A stretch of 64,000 nucleotides of DNA from an uncultured Lachnospiraceae bacterium (GTDB taxonomy: Bacteria > Bacillota > Clostridia > Lachnospirales > Lachnospiraceae): NCBI GenBank assembly GCA_910577175.1, contig CAJTLU010000003.1:145406-209405 (forward strand), in the 5' to 3' direction. A model generated the notes under the pieces. It made no database searches. It was not told where the DNA came from and saw only the letters and a program-made list of their open reading frames with translations. Made by a program: the position numbers and the translations under genes. Below, piece after piece: positions 43,133-52,645 of this stretch (the first letter of the stretch is position 1; every line of letters starts with the position of its first letter).

Positions 43133-44761
43133 CTATTCTTCGTAAACTAAAACGACCGGCGGACAGCAATCATCCACACCCTTCAAATGCAAGCCTTTCT
43201 CGTATGCCTCACGGACAATCGCCATAACAAAGTATTTTGCTGCATCGTGATACCGGTAAAGTTCAGGAACCGATGTCAGATGCTTGGGAATCCATGTTTT
43301 CATAGACGTAATAAGTGTTGCAAATTCACCTCCGATTGCAGATTTTATCTCCTCTGTCGCTGTTTGAACCAGAGCACATAATTCTTGATAGGACGCCTTT
43401 TCCATAACCGGAATTTTTACATACGGCTTGTCTTTCGAATAGCCTATCAGACCCACCGTTTCGAGTGTCGGCATATAGGAAATAAACTCGTTTGGAATAT
43501 CCGCGTCTTCTAACGGAATATCGTCATAAATGTACCAGAGCATTGGGATGATATGCTCAAAATACAGTTCATACGCGCCGCCGTAACGGTGAGGACTATC
43601 CCACAAGGTGGTGTCAAATTCATAAAGCCGGATTCGCTTTGTCCGTCCCACCGATGTCGCTTCCGAGGTGCGATGCCCGCCTTGTATTGCATATTCCTGC
43701 GCTTCCTGATATTCTTTTGTGTGATATCCGGCATCGAATGCGACCGCTTGTGCAAACCACCGGCCCCCGTCTTTGCGTTTCGGAAATCGGGGCGCTTCCA
43801 CCTTACCTGTTCCAAAATGCTGAAAATCCTGTAACGCTTTCAAAATGGCATACCGCTCAAGTATTGTTTTTTCTGCAGTGCTCATATTTTGCACATAACT
43901 CAGCTCTGAAATCCTGTCGGACATCCTGCGAAGTATGTTCCACACAGTATCAAAATGTTTATGCGCAAAGTCAAGCTGGGGTTTGAAGTTTTTAAGTACA
44001 TCCTGTGGCTTAGTAATGATAAAGTCAGAATAAAGTTTATTTCCTTCTGTCTGTACCATCAATTCGCCGTCTACAAGCTTTTTCACAATGGGTTCCATGT
44101 ATGCGGCAGGAATACCGATTGCTCTCGAAAGTTCGCTTATCGTTAAGGGCTTTTCATAGGCAAGAATCAATAGATTTTTCGCAATTAAGTCTCCTTCCAC
44201 AAGGGATAGCGGTTCTCCTTTTAACCCGGCCGAACCTCCAAAGGTTAGATATAGTTCTCCCGGTAAATAGTTTTCTCCTGTTTCCATCGCTTCAAGTCCT
44301 TTCTTCATCTGACTGCGACCTGCTGATAACCGGCTTTTTACGGTACCTTCCGGAATATCCAGCCCTTTTGCAATATCCGCAACACTCTGACCTCCGTAGT
44401 AAAAACGAATCAACACCTCACGGGTGATATACGCAAGATGATTTAGCTCCTTCCGCACTTTAGCTGCTTCTTCTGAAGCAAGATAATCATCATTATCTTC
44501 ATCCGGAATATCCAGCCCTTCATCAAAACATACCATAACCGGGGAACGATACTTTTTACGCAGATTGTCATTGTACTTATGGTAAAGTGTATTGACAAGC
44601 CAGGTTTTCAGGTGCTCTATTTCTCCACCTTTATGCCTATAGACACATGCCGCAAGCATTGTGTCACCCACAAGGTCTTCCGCGTCAGCTTGTGATTTGC
44701 ACTTTGACACTGCAAGTCGTATCAGGTCATCATAATATTGAATGATTTCATTGCTACTCAT
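43133..44761 (-). CDS. Sigma-70 family (ECF-like) factor with large C-terminal extension
   Basis: A 542-residue protein. Residues 1 to about 160 look like an ECF sigma factor: region 2 (DAEDLVGDTMLAACVYRHKG) and region 4 (VLIRFYYGGQSVADIAKGLD, IPEGTVKSRLSAGRSQMKKG). The remaining 380 residues are an extra domain: a winged-helix-like segment near 205-260 (LTISELSRAIGIPAAYMEPI) then a region I do not recognise. No anti-sigma gene is adjacent, so the extension may do the sensing, as in other ECF groups with C-terminal domains. Promoters it reads are unknown. Confidence 0.8.
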   Translation of the reverse strand: MSSNEIIQYYDDLIRLAVSKCKSQADAEDLVGDTMLAACVYRHKGGEIEHLKTWLVNTLYHKYNDNLRKKYRSPVMVCFDEGLDIPDEDNDDYLASEEAAKVRKELNHLAYITREVLIRFYYGGQSVADIAKGLDIPEGTVKSRLSAGRSQMKKGLEAMETGENYLPGELYLTFGGSAGLKGEPLSLVEGDLIAKNLLILAYEKPLTISELSRAIGIPAAYMEPIVKKLVDGELMVQTEGNKLYSDFIITKPQDVLKNFKPQLDFAHKHFDTVWNILRRMSDRISELSYVQNMSTAEKTILERYAILKALQDFQHFGTGKVEAPRFPKRKDGGRWFAQAVAFDAGYHTKEYQEAQEYAIQGGHRTSEATSVGRTKRIRLYEFDTTLWDSPHRYGGAYELYFEHIIPMLWYIYDDIPLEDADIPNEFISYMPTLETVGLIGYSKDKPYVKIPVMEKASYQELCALVQTATEEIKSAIGGEFATLITSMKTWIPKHLTSVPELYRYHDAAKYFVMAIVREAYEKGLHLKGVDDCCPPVVLVYEE

Positions 44762-44913
44762 ATTTCACCATGCTTTCCGGAATGCTTTTGAACGTTCACC
44801 CATATAGTCGCAATAAATTGAAGCTGGTTCGCACTTGAAGAAAACTTTTTAAATAAAGATTCCATACTTTTTACTGCAATTTCGTAAAAACTTTGTATTT
44901 ATGCCTCCCTCCT

Positions 44914-44978
44914 CCGCCTTGCAGAATGAAAATTTATTCTGCGCCATTAACTCAAAAATGAGAGTATCAGTACACTAG
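44914..44978. repeat. Family B element, half copy at the addA 3' end
   Basis: CCGCCTTGCAGAATGAAAAT to CAGTACACTAG is the inverse of 33401-33465, with most bases identical. The addA stop codon (44967-44969) and its last three codons (CTA GTG TAC) are the tip of the repeat. Confidence 0.65.
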
Positions 44979-47900
44979 AAACGCTTCCCCGTTTGCAAAC
45001 GCATAAATGATACGCTCTGCCACCGGCTTTCCGGTTATCTGGCGTAACGCCCGTTCATAATAGTCTATCTGCGTGCGGTAACGCTTTGTAAGCACCTCCT
45101 GCACATTTTCCTTCACAAAATCGGTTTTATAGTCCACTAATACCAACGCTCCGTTTTCCTCAAAACAAGCGTCAATCATTCCCTGTACCATGACATAGTC
45201 TGTATTTTCTTGTGCTTCTTCCTCCCGGTACACCTCTCCGTACGGGATTCCAATCACAAAAGGCTGTTCCTTTTTTAAAGTTTTTTCCCGCGCGGCCTTC
45301 TGCATCCGCACTCCGAGACTGCCTGTAAAGAACTGCAAAAGCTTCCTTGTGGAAACAATCCTCTCTGCATCCTCCCGGAGCAGTCCTGCCTGCACCAGAC
45401 GCTGCAATTCTTCTGAAACCGCAGCCTCGTCCTTATAGTCCCGGCGAAAGTCCATACACTGCATCACACGATGATACAGCGTTCCGCGTTCACTGCCCGA
45501 AACTGCCTCCTCCTGCTTCTCCTGCAAAAAGCGCGGAACCGTTTTTTCCGGCTCCGGCTCCGGAAACAGCTCCTCCTGTTCGTCCTCCTCCTGATATGCC
45601 GCCCTTTTCAGCTCCGACACGGAAAGCTTTCTCTTTCCGCGCCCTGACGGATAAGGATAGGAATAGGCTGCACGCTCCATAAGCTCCTCCGCAAGTCCCT
45701 CGTCATATACAGTTTCCGTATCTGCCGCCGAAATTTTCAAAAAGCGTTCCTGCCTTAAGAGCGCCTCGCGCTCTGTTTCCGCAACAGCCTCCTCTGCCTG
45801 TCTTACAGAGCTTTCCGCCTCCGAAAGCCGGAGACTTCCCCGCTCTATACATGTATTGAAAGGCAGCTTTAAAAAATCCAGATAAGAATTTGCCGGAAAC
45901 AGCGCAAGATACCCTGCCTGTCCCTCACATGCCTCCTCTGTCGCATCTTTTAAAAACTTCTCCTCCGATGGAACTGCCGCTGACAAAATCAGCTTTTCCT
46001 TTGCCCTCGTCAGCGCCACATAAAGAATACGCAGTTCTTCGGAAAGCATCTCATAATTCAGCTGCCCTGCGATTATTTTCTTTAACAGCGTCGGCGCCTT
46101 AACACGCAGCACCTCGTCGCAGAAGTCCATCCCGATTCCAAGCTCCGGGTGCAGTACCACGCCTGCCCGGACATCCATCCGGTTAAACTGCTTGGAAAGC
46201 CCCGCGACAAAGACCACCGGCGCCTCTAAGCCCTTGCTTTTATGGATGCTCATCAGCCGGACGGCGTCCCCTCCTGCCGCAGTCTGGGCTTCTCCGGTAT
46301 CCGTATCGTATTTTATCAGCCGGTCGATGTAGCGGACAAAATCAAAAATACCGGAATAGCTGCTTTCCTCAAATGCCTTTGCTTTGACTGCAAGCATCGC
46401 AAGATTCTCCGCGCGCCGCTCTCCGCCGGGCTTTACCCTGACAAAATCCGGATAGGACGTCAGACGGTAGAGCTCCGAAAGTACCTCCGGAACCCCTGCA
46501 TAGACCGCCAGCGCCCGGAGACTCCCGAAGCGCTCCTCAAACAAAATAAGCTTTTTCCTTGCGCTCTGTATCCTGTCCCCGAACTGCTCCTCCTGCTTTG
46601 CGCCGACCTTCTCCTTCCCGTCCTCCGGCGTTGTACGCTCTAAAAAAAGGCGTACCGCATCATAAAAGGAAAGTCGGTACGTTTCTTCCTTTTCCTTTGC
46701 CGCAATCCGCACAAGCGCCAACTCCTCCTCGGTCAGACCTGCCATTTCGGAGCGGAGCACCGAAACAAGCGGGATGTCCTGCCGCGGATTGTCAATTACC
46801 CGCAGCGCATTCAGAACAACTGCCACCTCCTGTGCCGTAAAATAGCCGCTCCGGGTTTCTGCGACAGCAGGAATCCCAAGCTCTGTAAACACCTCTAAAA
46901 AGGGCTCGGCATACCCGCTCATGGCACGGAATAAAATCACAATATCCCCATAGGATACCGGATGAAACTTCCTCCTCCTTTCTCCGTTTTCCCCGGTCTC
47001 TTCCCCATCATAAATCGGAAGGCGCTCCGCCAGCAGGCGCTTGATTCTTGCTCCTGCTGTCATTGCCTCCTGCATAATACGATCTGTTCCTGCTTCCGCT
47101 TCCTCCTCTTCACCGGCAAGCTCCGTCAGCAAAAGCTCCGTTGTATAGCGTTCCTTCTGCTCCGGGGCATCCTCCTCCCCCTGCCACGGGTACTCCGCGC
47201 CGGGATTCAGCTTCGCCGCATCGTCATAGGCAATCCTGCCGAACTCCTTTTGCATCAGGCAGCAAAATAAATCGTTTACCGTATCGACTACCGCCGTCCG
47301 GCTCCGGAAGTTCCTTCCGAGCACTATTTTGCGGTATTCTCCTTCTTCCCGATACTCCTCATATTTCTCCATAAACAGCTCCGGCTTTGCCATACGGAAT
47401 TTATAAATACTCTGCTTGACGTCTCCGACCATAAAACGGTTCGCTCTCCCATCCTCCTCGCCGGAAATACTCCAGAGCAGCAAGTCCTGAATCTGGTTGC
47501 TGTCCTGGCACTCGTCCACCATAATTTCATCAAACCTTGTGCGGAGAAGCCTTGCCGTCTCCGTCGCCTCCCGCGTCCCGTCCTCTGTTTCCCGGAGTAA
47601 CAGGCGCACTGCCAGATGCTCCAAATCATTAAAGTCAAGCAGCCCCCGCTCCTCCTTTGCCTTTGCGTAACGCTCCCCGTACTCTTTACAAAGCTCTGTC
47701 AGCGTCTGCATCAGGGGCGCCATTGCCGCCATATCCTCTGCCATCCGGGCAGCATCCTCAAAAAAGTAATCCTTTTTCAGCTTTAGCAGCATTTCCTTAT
47801 ACGCCGCGCGGAGCCGTTTCACCTGCTCCTTCTTCTCCTCCGGAACCTCGCACTTTTTTCTCGAGAGCGCCTTAAACTCCAACGCCTCAAAGGCTTTTGA

Positions 47901-48725
47901 AAACTCTGCATAGGTGTTCTTTGTGCAAAGCCCGTGGAAAAGCTCCTGGTCTGCTTCCACTGCCTCGGCATAGGTATAAGGGCCCTCTGCCCCGGTGCAA
48001 AGCGCCAGCGCTCTTTTACAGAGCCTCTCGCCATCCTCCAGAACTGCATGGATATGCCGCAGCAAAAAACTCATGTATTCTCCCTCTTCCGGAATACTGG
48101 AAGCATTTTTCAAGACCTCTGAGGCTTCTGTCATTTTCTTAAGCCACTGCTCCGGAAAGGGTGCGCTCTGGGAAAAGTTATAAAGGCTCTCAATCTGCCT
48201 GATTAACATTTCGTCTGTTTTCCCGCTGCCGATACACTCAGTCAGGCGAAGAAACAGCTCCTCTCCTTCTTCGTAACGAGCCTCCAGCATCTCCTCCATC
48301 ACATCGGCACGCAAAAGAGTCAGCTCCGCTTCCTCAGCAATCCGGAACGCCGGGTCCAGCTCTAATTCATAAAAAAACTCCCGTAAAAGACTCAGGCAGA
48401 ACCCGTGAATCGTCATAATCGGCGCATTCCGCAAAAGCAGCACCTGCCTTTGCAGATGGGCATTCTGCGCGTACTCCTCGGCAGCAAGGCATTCGGTCAG
48501 ACGCTTTCCGATACGCTCCCGCATTTCTGCTGCTGCCGCATTGGTGTATGTCACAATCAACAGACGGCTGATATCCTGCGGCTTCTCTGCCGACGTCAGC
48601 TTCTCAATAATACGCTGCACCAACACTGCTGTCTTTCCGGAACCTGCCGCCGCCGATACCAGCAGACTGCAGTCCCTTGCCTCAATCACCTGTCTTTGTT
48701 CCGGTGTGAACTGAATCTTCCCCAT
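44967..48725 (-). CDS. addA: ATP-dependent helicase/nuclease subunit A
   Basis: A 1252-residue AddA, the UvrD-type helicase and nuclease of the AddAB (RecBCD-equivalent) double-strand-break repair complex. Helicase motifs in order: SAAAGSGKTAVLVQRI, LLIVTYTNAAAAEMRERI, VDECQDSNQIQ, GDVKQSIYKFR, GRNFRSR and MSIHKSKGLEAPVVFVAGL. The C-terminal RecB-type nuclease has LVDYKTDFV. Start 48725 (MGKIQFTPEQRQVIEA) has an AAAGGAG site; the gene overlaps the end of addB by 44 bases. The last three residues come from a repeat, so the native C-terminus is slightly altered. Confidence 0.95.
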   Translation of the reverse strand: MGKIQFTPEQRQVIEARDCSLLVSAAAGSGKTAVLVQRIIEKLTSAEKPQDISRLLIVTYTNAAAAEMRERIGKRLTECLAAEEYAQNAHLQRQVLLLRNAPIMTIHGFCLSLLREFFYELELDPAFRIAEEAELTLLRADVMEEMLEARYEEGEELFLRLTECIGSGKTDEMLIRQIESLYNFSQSAPFPEQWLKKMTEASEVLKNASSIPEEGEYMSFLLRHIHAVLEDGERLCKRALALCTGAEGPYTYAEAVEADQELFHGLCTKNTYAEFSKAFEALEFKALSRKKCEVPEEKKEQVKRLRAAYKEMLLKLKKDYFFEDAARMAEDMAAMAPLMQTLTELCKEYGERYAKAKEERGLLDFNDLEHLAVRLLLRETEDGTREATETARLLRTRFDEIMVDECQDSNQIQDLLLWSISGEEDGRANRFMVGDVKQSIYKFRMAKPELFMEKYEEYREEGEYRKIVLGRNFRSRTAVVDTVNDLFCCLMQKEFGRIAYDDAAKLNPGAEYPWQGEEDAPEQKERYTTELLLTELAGEEEEAEAGTDRIMQEAMTAGARIKRLLAERLPIYDGEETGENGERRRKFHPVSYGDIVILFRAMSGYAEPFLEVFTELGIPAVAETRSGYFTAQEVAVVLNALRVIDNPRQDIPLVSVLRSEMAGLTEEELALVRIAAKEKEETYRLSFYDAVRLFLERTTPEDGKEKVGAKQEEQFGDRIQSARKKLILFEERFGSLRALAVYAGVPEVLSELYRLTSYPDFVRVKPGGERRAENLAMLAVKAKAFEESSYSGIFDFVRYIDRLIKYDTDTGEAQTAAGGDAVRLMSIHKSKGLEAPVVFVAGLSKQFNRMDVRAGVVLHPELGIGMDFCDEVLRVKAPTLLKKIIAGQLNYEMLSEELRILYVALTRAKEKLILSAAVPSEEKFLKDATEEACEGQAGYLALFPANSYLDFLKLPFNTCIERGSLRLSEAESSVRQAEEAVAETEREALLRQERFLKISAADTETVYDEGLAEELMERAAYSYPYPSGRGKRKLSVSELKRAAYQEEDEQEELFPEPEPEKTVPRFLQEKQEEAVSGSERGTLYHRVMQCMDFRRDYKDEAAVSEELQRLVQAGLLREDAERIVSTRKLLQFFTGSLGVRMQKAAREKTLKKEQPFVIGIPYGEVYREEEAQENTDYVMVQGMIDACFEENGALVLVDYKTDFVKENVQEVLTKRYRTQIDYYERALRQITGKPVAERIIYAFANGEAFLVY

Positions 48726-51700
48726 AGCACTCCTTTCCGAACCTTTCCCAAAGCTCTTCCTTCCGAAGCTCCGGCAGGTTCCGGTAAGAAAACTCCGGCA
48801 GACGGCTGTCAAAGCCGCAGACTGCACGATAAGCACAGTACCCGCACGGGGTTTCCTTTTTATAACGGTACGGCTTTGCCGCCGTATCTCCAGAAAGAAT
48901 CTGCTCCGCTTCCTGTTCTAACTTCCGGTAGACATACTCTGTCAGCACAGAAAAGCCCTGCTCGCTGATTCCTTTAGAGGCTGCCTTTAACTGCCCCTCC
49001 TTGTCCGTTTCCGCATAAATCAGCTTTGATACCTCTGAAGGCTTTAATCCGCCGTCTTCCGCCCGGAGGGAGACATCCAATGCCGTCACTGCGGATGGTG
49101 TCCCGTTAAACAGCCCGTCCGGCCGGAATGCCTCCTGCACGGCGTCCTTGGAATACTTCTCCCGCGGCAGGAACGGGTCCTCAATATGAAAATAGAACAT
49201 TCCCGCAGGGCGCGGATATTCCCCGTACTCCTGCTCCGTCTGCCGCAGGGCTGCCGTCAGATATACCTCTAACTGCACCTGCAGGCCGTAATACAGCTCC
49301 GCAAGGTCAAACCTCTTTGTCCCGGACTTATAGTCCACGACCCGCAGATACCATTTCTCTTCATTCCGGCACAAATCGTACCGGTCAATTTTTCCGTGCA
49401 GGGAAAGGTATTTTGCCGTATGCTCGAACACCGCCTCGCAATGCTCCGGCTCAAAAAGGCTGCCCCGTATCTGCTCCTGCAGCATTGCTACCGTTTTCAA
49501 CAGAATCCGCTTCGCCTTTGTCAAAAGATACTCATTCCGCTTCGACCCGGCAAATACACCGTTTTCAAAGGTTTCCGCCGCTTCCGCAAGGCTTTCCGTG
49601 CAAAGCTCCTCGCGCGTATCCTCAGGGATGGTATGCCAGGAGAGCTTCCTTTCCCGCACCTTCCGCGTAAACAGCTCTAACGCCGTATGGTACAGGTTTC
49701 CGATTTCCGGTGCTGCCACCTTATAGCTTGCGCGCTCCTCCAGGGAAAGTCCGTATTGCAGAAAATGTGCAAATGCGCATGCCGCATACTTTTCTAACCG
49801 CGTCACGCTTCCGTACAGCACCGCGCCGTACAGACGCCTTGCGGCATCCCCGCCGATTCCCTTCACACCGTTTCCGAAAAACGCCGTCCGGAGCAGACGC
49901 TCTGTCTCTGCCGCATCTTTTAACACCGCCTGCCGGTACAGCTCCCAGAACGCAGGCTCCCCTGTAGTCCCCTGCTCCGCAAAACGGCGGATTCCGTCCA
50001 GCAGATACGACCTCCCTGTATCATTCTGCAACAGGGAAAGGTAAGCCTCCTCTTCTCCTTCCCGTACCGTAATATCCGAAAAAAGGTCCGTAATTCTCCG
50101 GATAAAATAAGACGGCTGGAGCTGCTGTCCCTCTGCGGAAAGACGGCTGTAGGTCAGCACCAGACGCTTTCTCGGCTTTGTCAGCATCGCATACAGGTAA
50201 AACTGCTCCGTATAGGCCGCTTCCTTTTTCGTCGGCGCCAGCTCAATCCGCCGCTCCTTTAACAGCTCCCTCTCTGCCTCGGAAATCAGTCCGCCGTCTC
50301 CTCCGGACGCCGGCGTCACTCCTTCATTTACTCCCGCAAGATAAAGCACGTCAATATCAGAAAGTCTTGTACGCGTGATATCGCCGATTACGACGCAATC
50401 CGTCCCCGGCGGGACAAGCCCTACCTTGCACTCCCGGAAGCCCGTTTCCATAAGCTCGATGTACTCCCGCAGGGAAAGCTCCTCTGTGTCAAGAAGCTCG
50501 ATAAAACGGTCAAATAAATCGATGACACTGCGATACACCTGACGGTATTCCCCTGCACGCGCCAAATCTCCTTTTTCCTCAAACGTAAGCGTCATATCTC
50601 GCAGCTGCTCCTCGATACCAAGCTGCTCAATAAACTCATACAGCGCCCTTGTGCGTTCCCCGGCAGTTTTCGCCTGTGTAAGACTTTTACAGATACCGCC
50701 AAGCTCCTGATAAACCCGTTCCCGCAGGCCGTTTAAATAGTCCGGATTTACTTCCTGTCTGGTGCGGTAGCGGTACTTCCATTCTTTTTTCCACATGCGC
50801 TCGCCACGGATACCGCAGGCAAGACAATAATTTTCGAGTACGGAAACCTCATCCTGCGAAAACCTTGTCAGGCCGCTTTTCAAATACCGGAACACCGAAT
50901 CATAGGAAAAGCCCTGCAGCGCATTCTGCAGTACCGCGCGCACCAGCATAATGCACGGATTATGATATATCTTCCGCTTGTTATCTAAAAACGCCGGAAC
51001 CCCTGCATGTGTACACTCCGCAAGCAGCAACGAACCATATCCCTCTATATCCCCTGTAACTACGGCAATCCTGCCGTAGCGGAGGCCTTCGCAGCGTATG
51101 ATACGCGCAATATCCGCGGCAATAAATGCAGCCTCGGCAGCTCTGTTCTGCCTGACATAAATCCGGATGGCGTCCCCGCATACTTTCTTTGACGGAAGCG
51201 GATACCGGAACAGTCCCCGTTCCAAAAAAAGCAGTGCTTCCCTTCCCTGAAAGCGCGGCAGCTCCCCTGTCTGCGGCAGAACAAGCCCGTTTACCGGACA
51301 GTCCGCCTGTTTTGCAAGCCGGGATACCACATCCCTTGTATGTAAGGTCAAATAAAAAAGCCCATGCTCCGGAACCGGGGCAGCTAACGCCGCACGATCC
51401 ACCGTAAGCGACATATAGCAGTTCCCCGCCTTTTGCAAAAGCTTTGTCAACAATCCGTACTGCGACGGCGTAAAGCCGGTAAAGCCGTCAAAAAAAACGT
51501 CACAGTCCGTAAGCAGCGCAGAACCCTCTATCACACCGGCAAGTACATCCGACACCGTTTCCGCTGCCAGATACCTTCCTTCGATTGCCTGCGCAAACCC
51601 CTGATACAGCACTGCAACATCGGAAAGCTTTTTATACAGCACCGGCTCTTCCTTTGCCGCCTCCGCCATCTCCCACAGCCTCTCCGGAGTAATCCCGTAC

Positions 51701-52092
51701 TGGTAAAACTCTGAAATCAACGACTTCATTTCATCAATAAAGCCCGCTTTTTTCACATTAGCGGCAAACATTCTCAGTTCTCCTGCAAAACGGTTTACCA
51801 CACGCTTCACCAAAAGGCTCTTTCCGATATCGGTCAGAAGCTCCCCCGGCACAATCCCGAGTTCCTCAAAAACCCGGTAGGAAAGACGCAGAAAGCTCAG
51901 TACCTCGATATTCGACATACTCTTTATTTCACTGCGGATAATTAAGTCCTGCATCGTCTGCAGGGAAAACTGTTCCGGCACAATGACTAACACCGTCCGC
52001 TCCGGATGCTCCTTTGCCGTCCGCAGGATACTCTGATACATCCATTCGGTCTTTCCGGCGCCGGACGCACCTAAAATAAATGTAAGCGCCAT
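48682..52092 (-). CDS. addB: ATP-dependent helicase/deoxyribonuclease subunit B
   Basis: A 1136-residue AddB. The Walker A is LGASGAGKTEW at the N-terminus. The C-terminal nuclease domain carries VVDYKSG, and cysteines expected to bind a [4Fe-4S] cluster are present (CAFAHFLQYG upstream; CGYCAYRAVC near the end). It pairs with AddA to resect breaks and scan for Chi-like sites. The start at MALTFILGAS (52092) was chosen for the family match and a GGGGTGG site. Confidence 0.94.
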   Translation of the reverse strand: MALTFILGASGAGKTEWMYQSILRTAKEHPERTVLVIVPEQFSLQTMQDLIIRSEIKSMSNIEVLSFLRLSYRVFEELGIVPGELLTDIGKSLLVKRVVNRFAGELRMFAANVKKAGFIDEMKSLISEFYQYGITPERLWEMAEAAKEEPVLYKKLSDVAVLYQGFAQAIEGRYLAAETVSDVLAGVIEGSALLTDCDVFFDGFTGFTPSQYGLLTKLLQKAGNCYMSLTVDRAALAAPVPEHGLFYLTLHTRDVVSRLAKQADCPVNGLVLPQTGELPRFQGREALLFLERGLFRYPLPSKKVCGDAIRIYVRQNRAAEAAFIAADIARIIRCEGLRYGRIAVVTGDIEGYGSLLLAECTHAGVPAFLDNKRKIYHNPCIMLVRAVLQNALQGFSYDSVFRYLKSGLTRFSQDEVSVLENYCLACGIRGERMWKKEWKYRYRTRQEVNPDYLNGLRERVYQELGGICKSLTQAKTAGERTRALYEFIEQLGIEEQLRDMTLTFEEKGDLARAGEYRQVYRSVIDLFDRFIELLDTEELSLREYIELMETGFRECKVGLVPPGTDCVVIGDITRTRLSDIDVLYLAGVNEGVTPASGGDGGLISEAERELLKERRIELAPTKKEAAYTEQFYLYAMLTKPRKRLVLTYSRLSAEGQQLQPSYFIRRITDLFSDITVREGEEEAYLSLLQNDTGRSYLLDGIRRFAEQGTTGEPAFWELYRQAVLKDAAETERLLRTAFFGNGVKGIGGDAARRLYGAVLYGSVTRLEKYAACAFAHFLQYGLSLEERASYKVAAPEIGNLYHTALELFTRKVRERKLSWHTIPEDTREELCTESLAEAAETFENGVFAGSKRNEYLLTKAKRILLKTVAMLQEQIRGSLFEPEHCEAVFEHTAKYLSLHGKIDRYDLCRNEEKWYLRVVDYKSGTKRFDLAELYYGLQVQLEVYLTAALRQTEQEYGEYPRPAGMFYFHIEDPFLPREKYSKDAVQEAFRPDGLFNGTPSAVTALDVSLRAEDGGLKPSEVSKLIYAETDKEGQLKAASKGISEQGFSVLTEYVYRKLEQEAEQILSGDTAAKPYRYKKETPCGYCAYRAVCGFDSRLPEFSYRNLPELRKEELWERFGKECYGEDSVHTGTKTGD

Positions 52093-52161
52093 ACGAATAA
52101 ACCACCCCTTTCCTGAATACCTTGTAACAATAACGCATACGCGCAAACTCTGGAGGCTGCT

Positions 52162-52617
52162 ATGGCAAAAACACGAATCATTGTTTTAAAATTAAAAAAA
52201 CTCCTTCGCATCGTGATTCCGGCTGCGATTGTCCTTGTCCTTTTCCTTGTTCTGTTCTTTCTTTTCTCCCCAGGCAAAAAGGAAGAGGGAAACGGCGAAC
52301 CCGTTACGCCAAGTGCTGCGACCTACCGCGCCGGTGTTTACACCTCCGTCATCGAACTGAACGACTCCCTGTTAAATCTGGAGGTGGTGTTAGACACCGA
52401 CCACATTAAGTCGGTACGTCTGGTAAACCTTGATGTAGCAACCGCTGCCATGTACCCGTTAATGACTCCGGCAGCCGCTGACATCAGCGCACAGCTTGCT
52501 GCCGGTACCTCACTTGACGACATCACCCTCTCCGAAAGCAGTAAATACACACAGATGCTTCTGCTTGACGGTATCCGGGCAACCCTTGAAAAGGCGGAAC
52601 TTAAGGAGTCCGAATAA
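52162..52617 (+). CDS. Membrane-anchored FMN-binding-like domain protein
   Basis: A 151-residue protein. A basic start and one membrane helix (about 14-38) precede an extracytoplasmic domain. The domain pattern (YRAGVYTSVIEL, LEVVLDTDHIKSVRLVNLD, then a long helix ending LLLDGIRATLEKA) resembles the small FMN-binding-like domains common in Clostridia, but lacks an obvious flavin-attachment Ser/Thr motif. Divergent from addB with 69 bp between starts. Function unknown. Confidence 0.65.
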   Translation: MAKTRIIVLKLKKLLRIVIPAAIVLVLFLVLFFLFSPGKKEEGNGEPVTPSAATYRAGVYTSVIELNDSLLNLEVVLDTDHIKSVRLVNLDVATAAMYPLMTPAAADISAQLAAGTSLDDITLSESSKYTQMLLLDGIRATLEKAELKESE

Positions 52618-52645
52618 AGCTGCCTCCTGCCTGAAACGACAGCGC

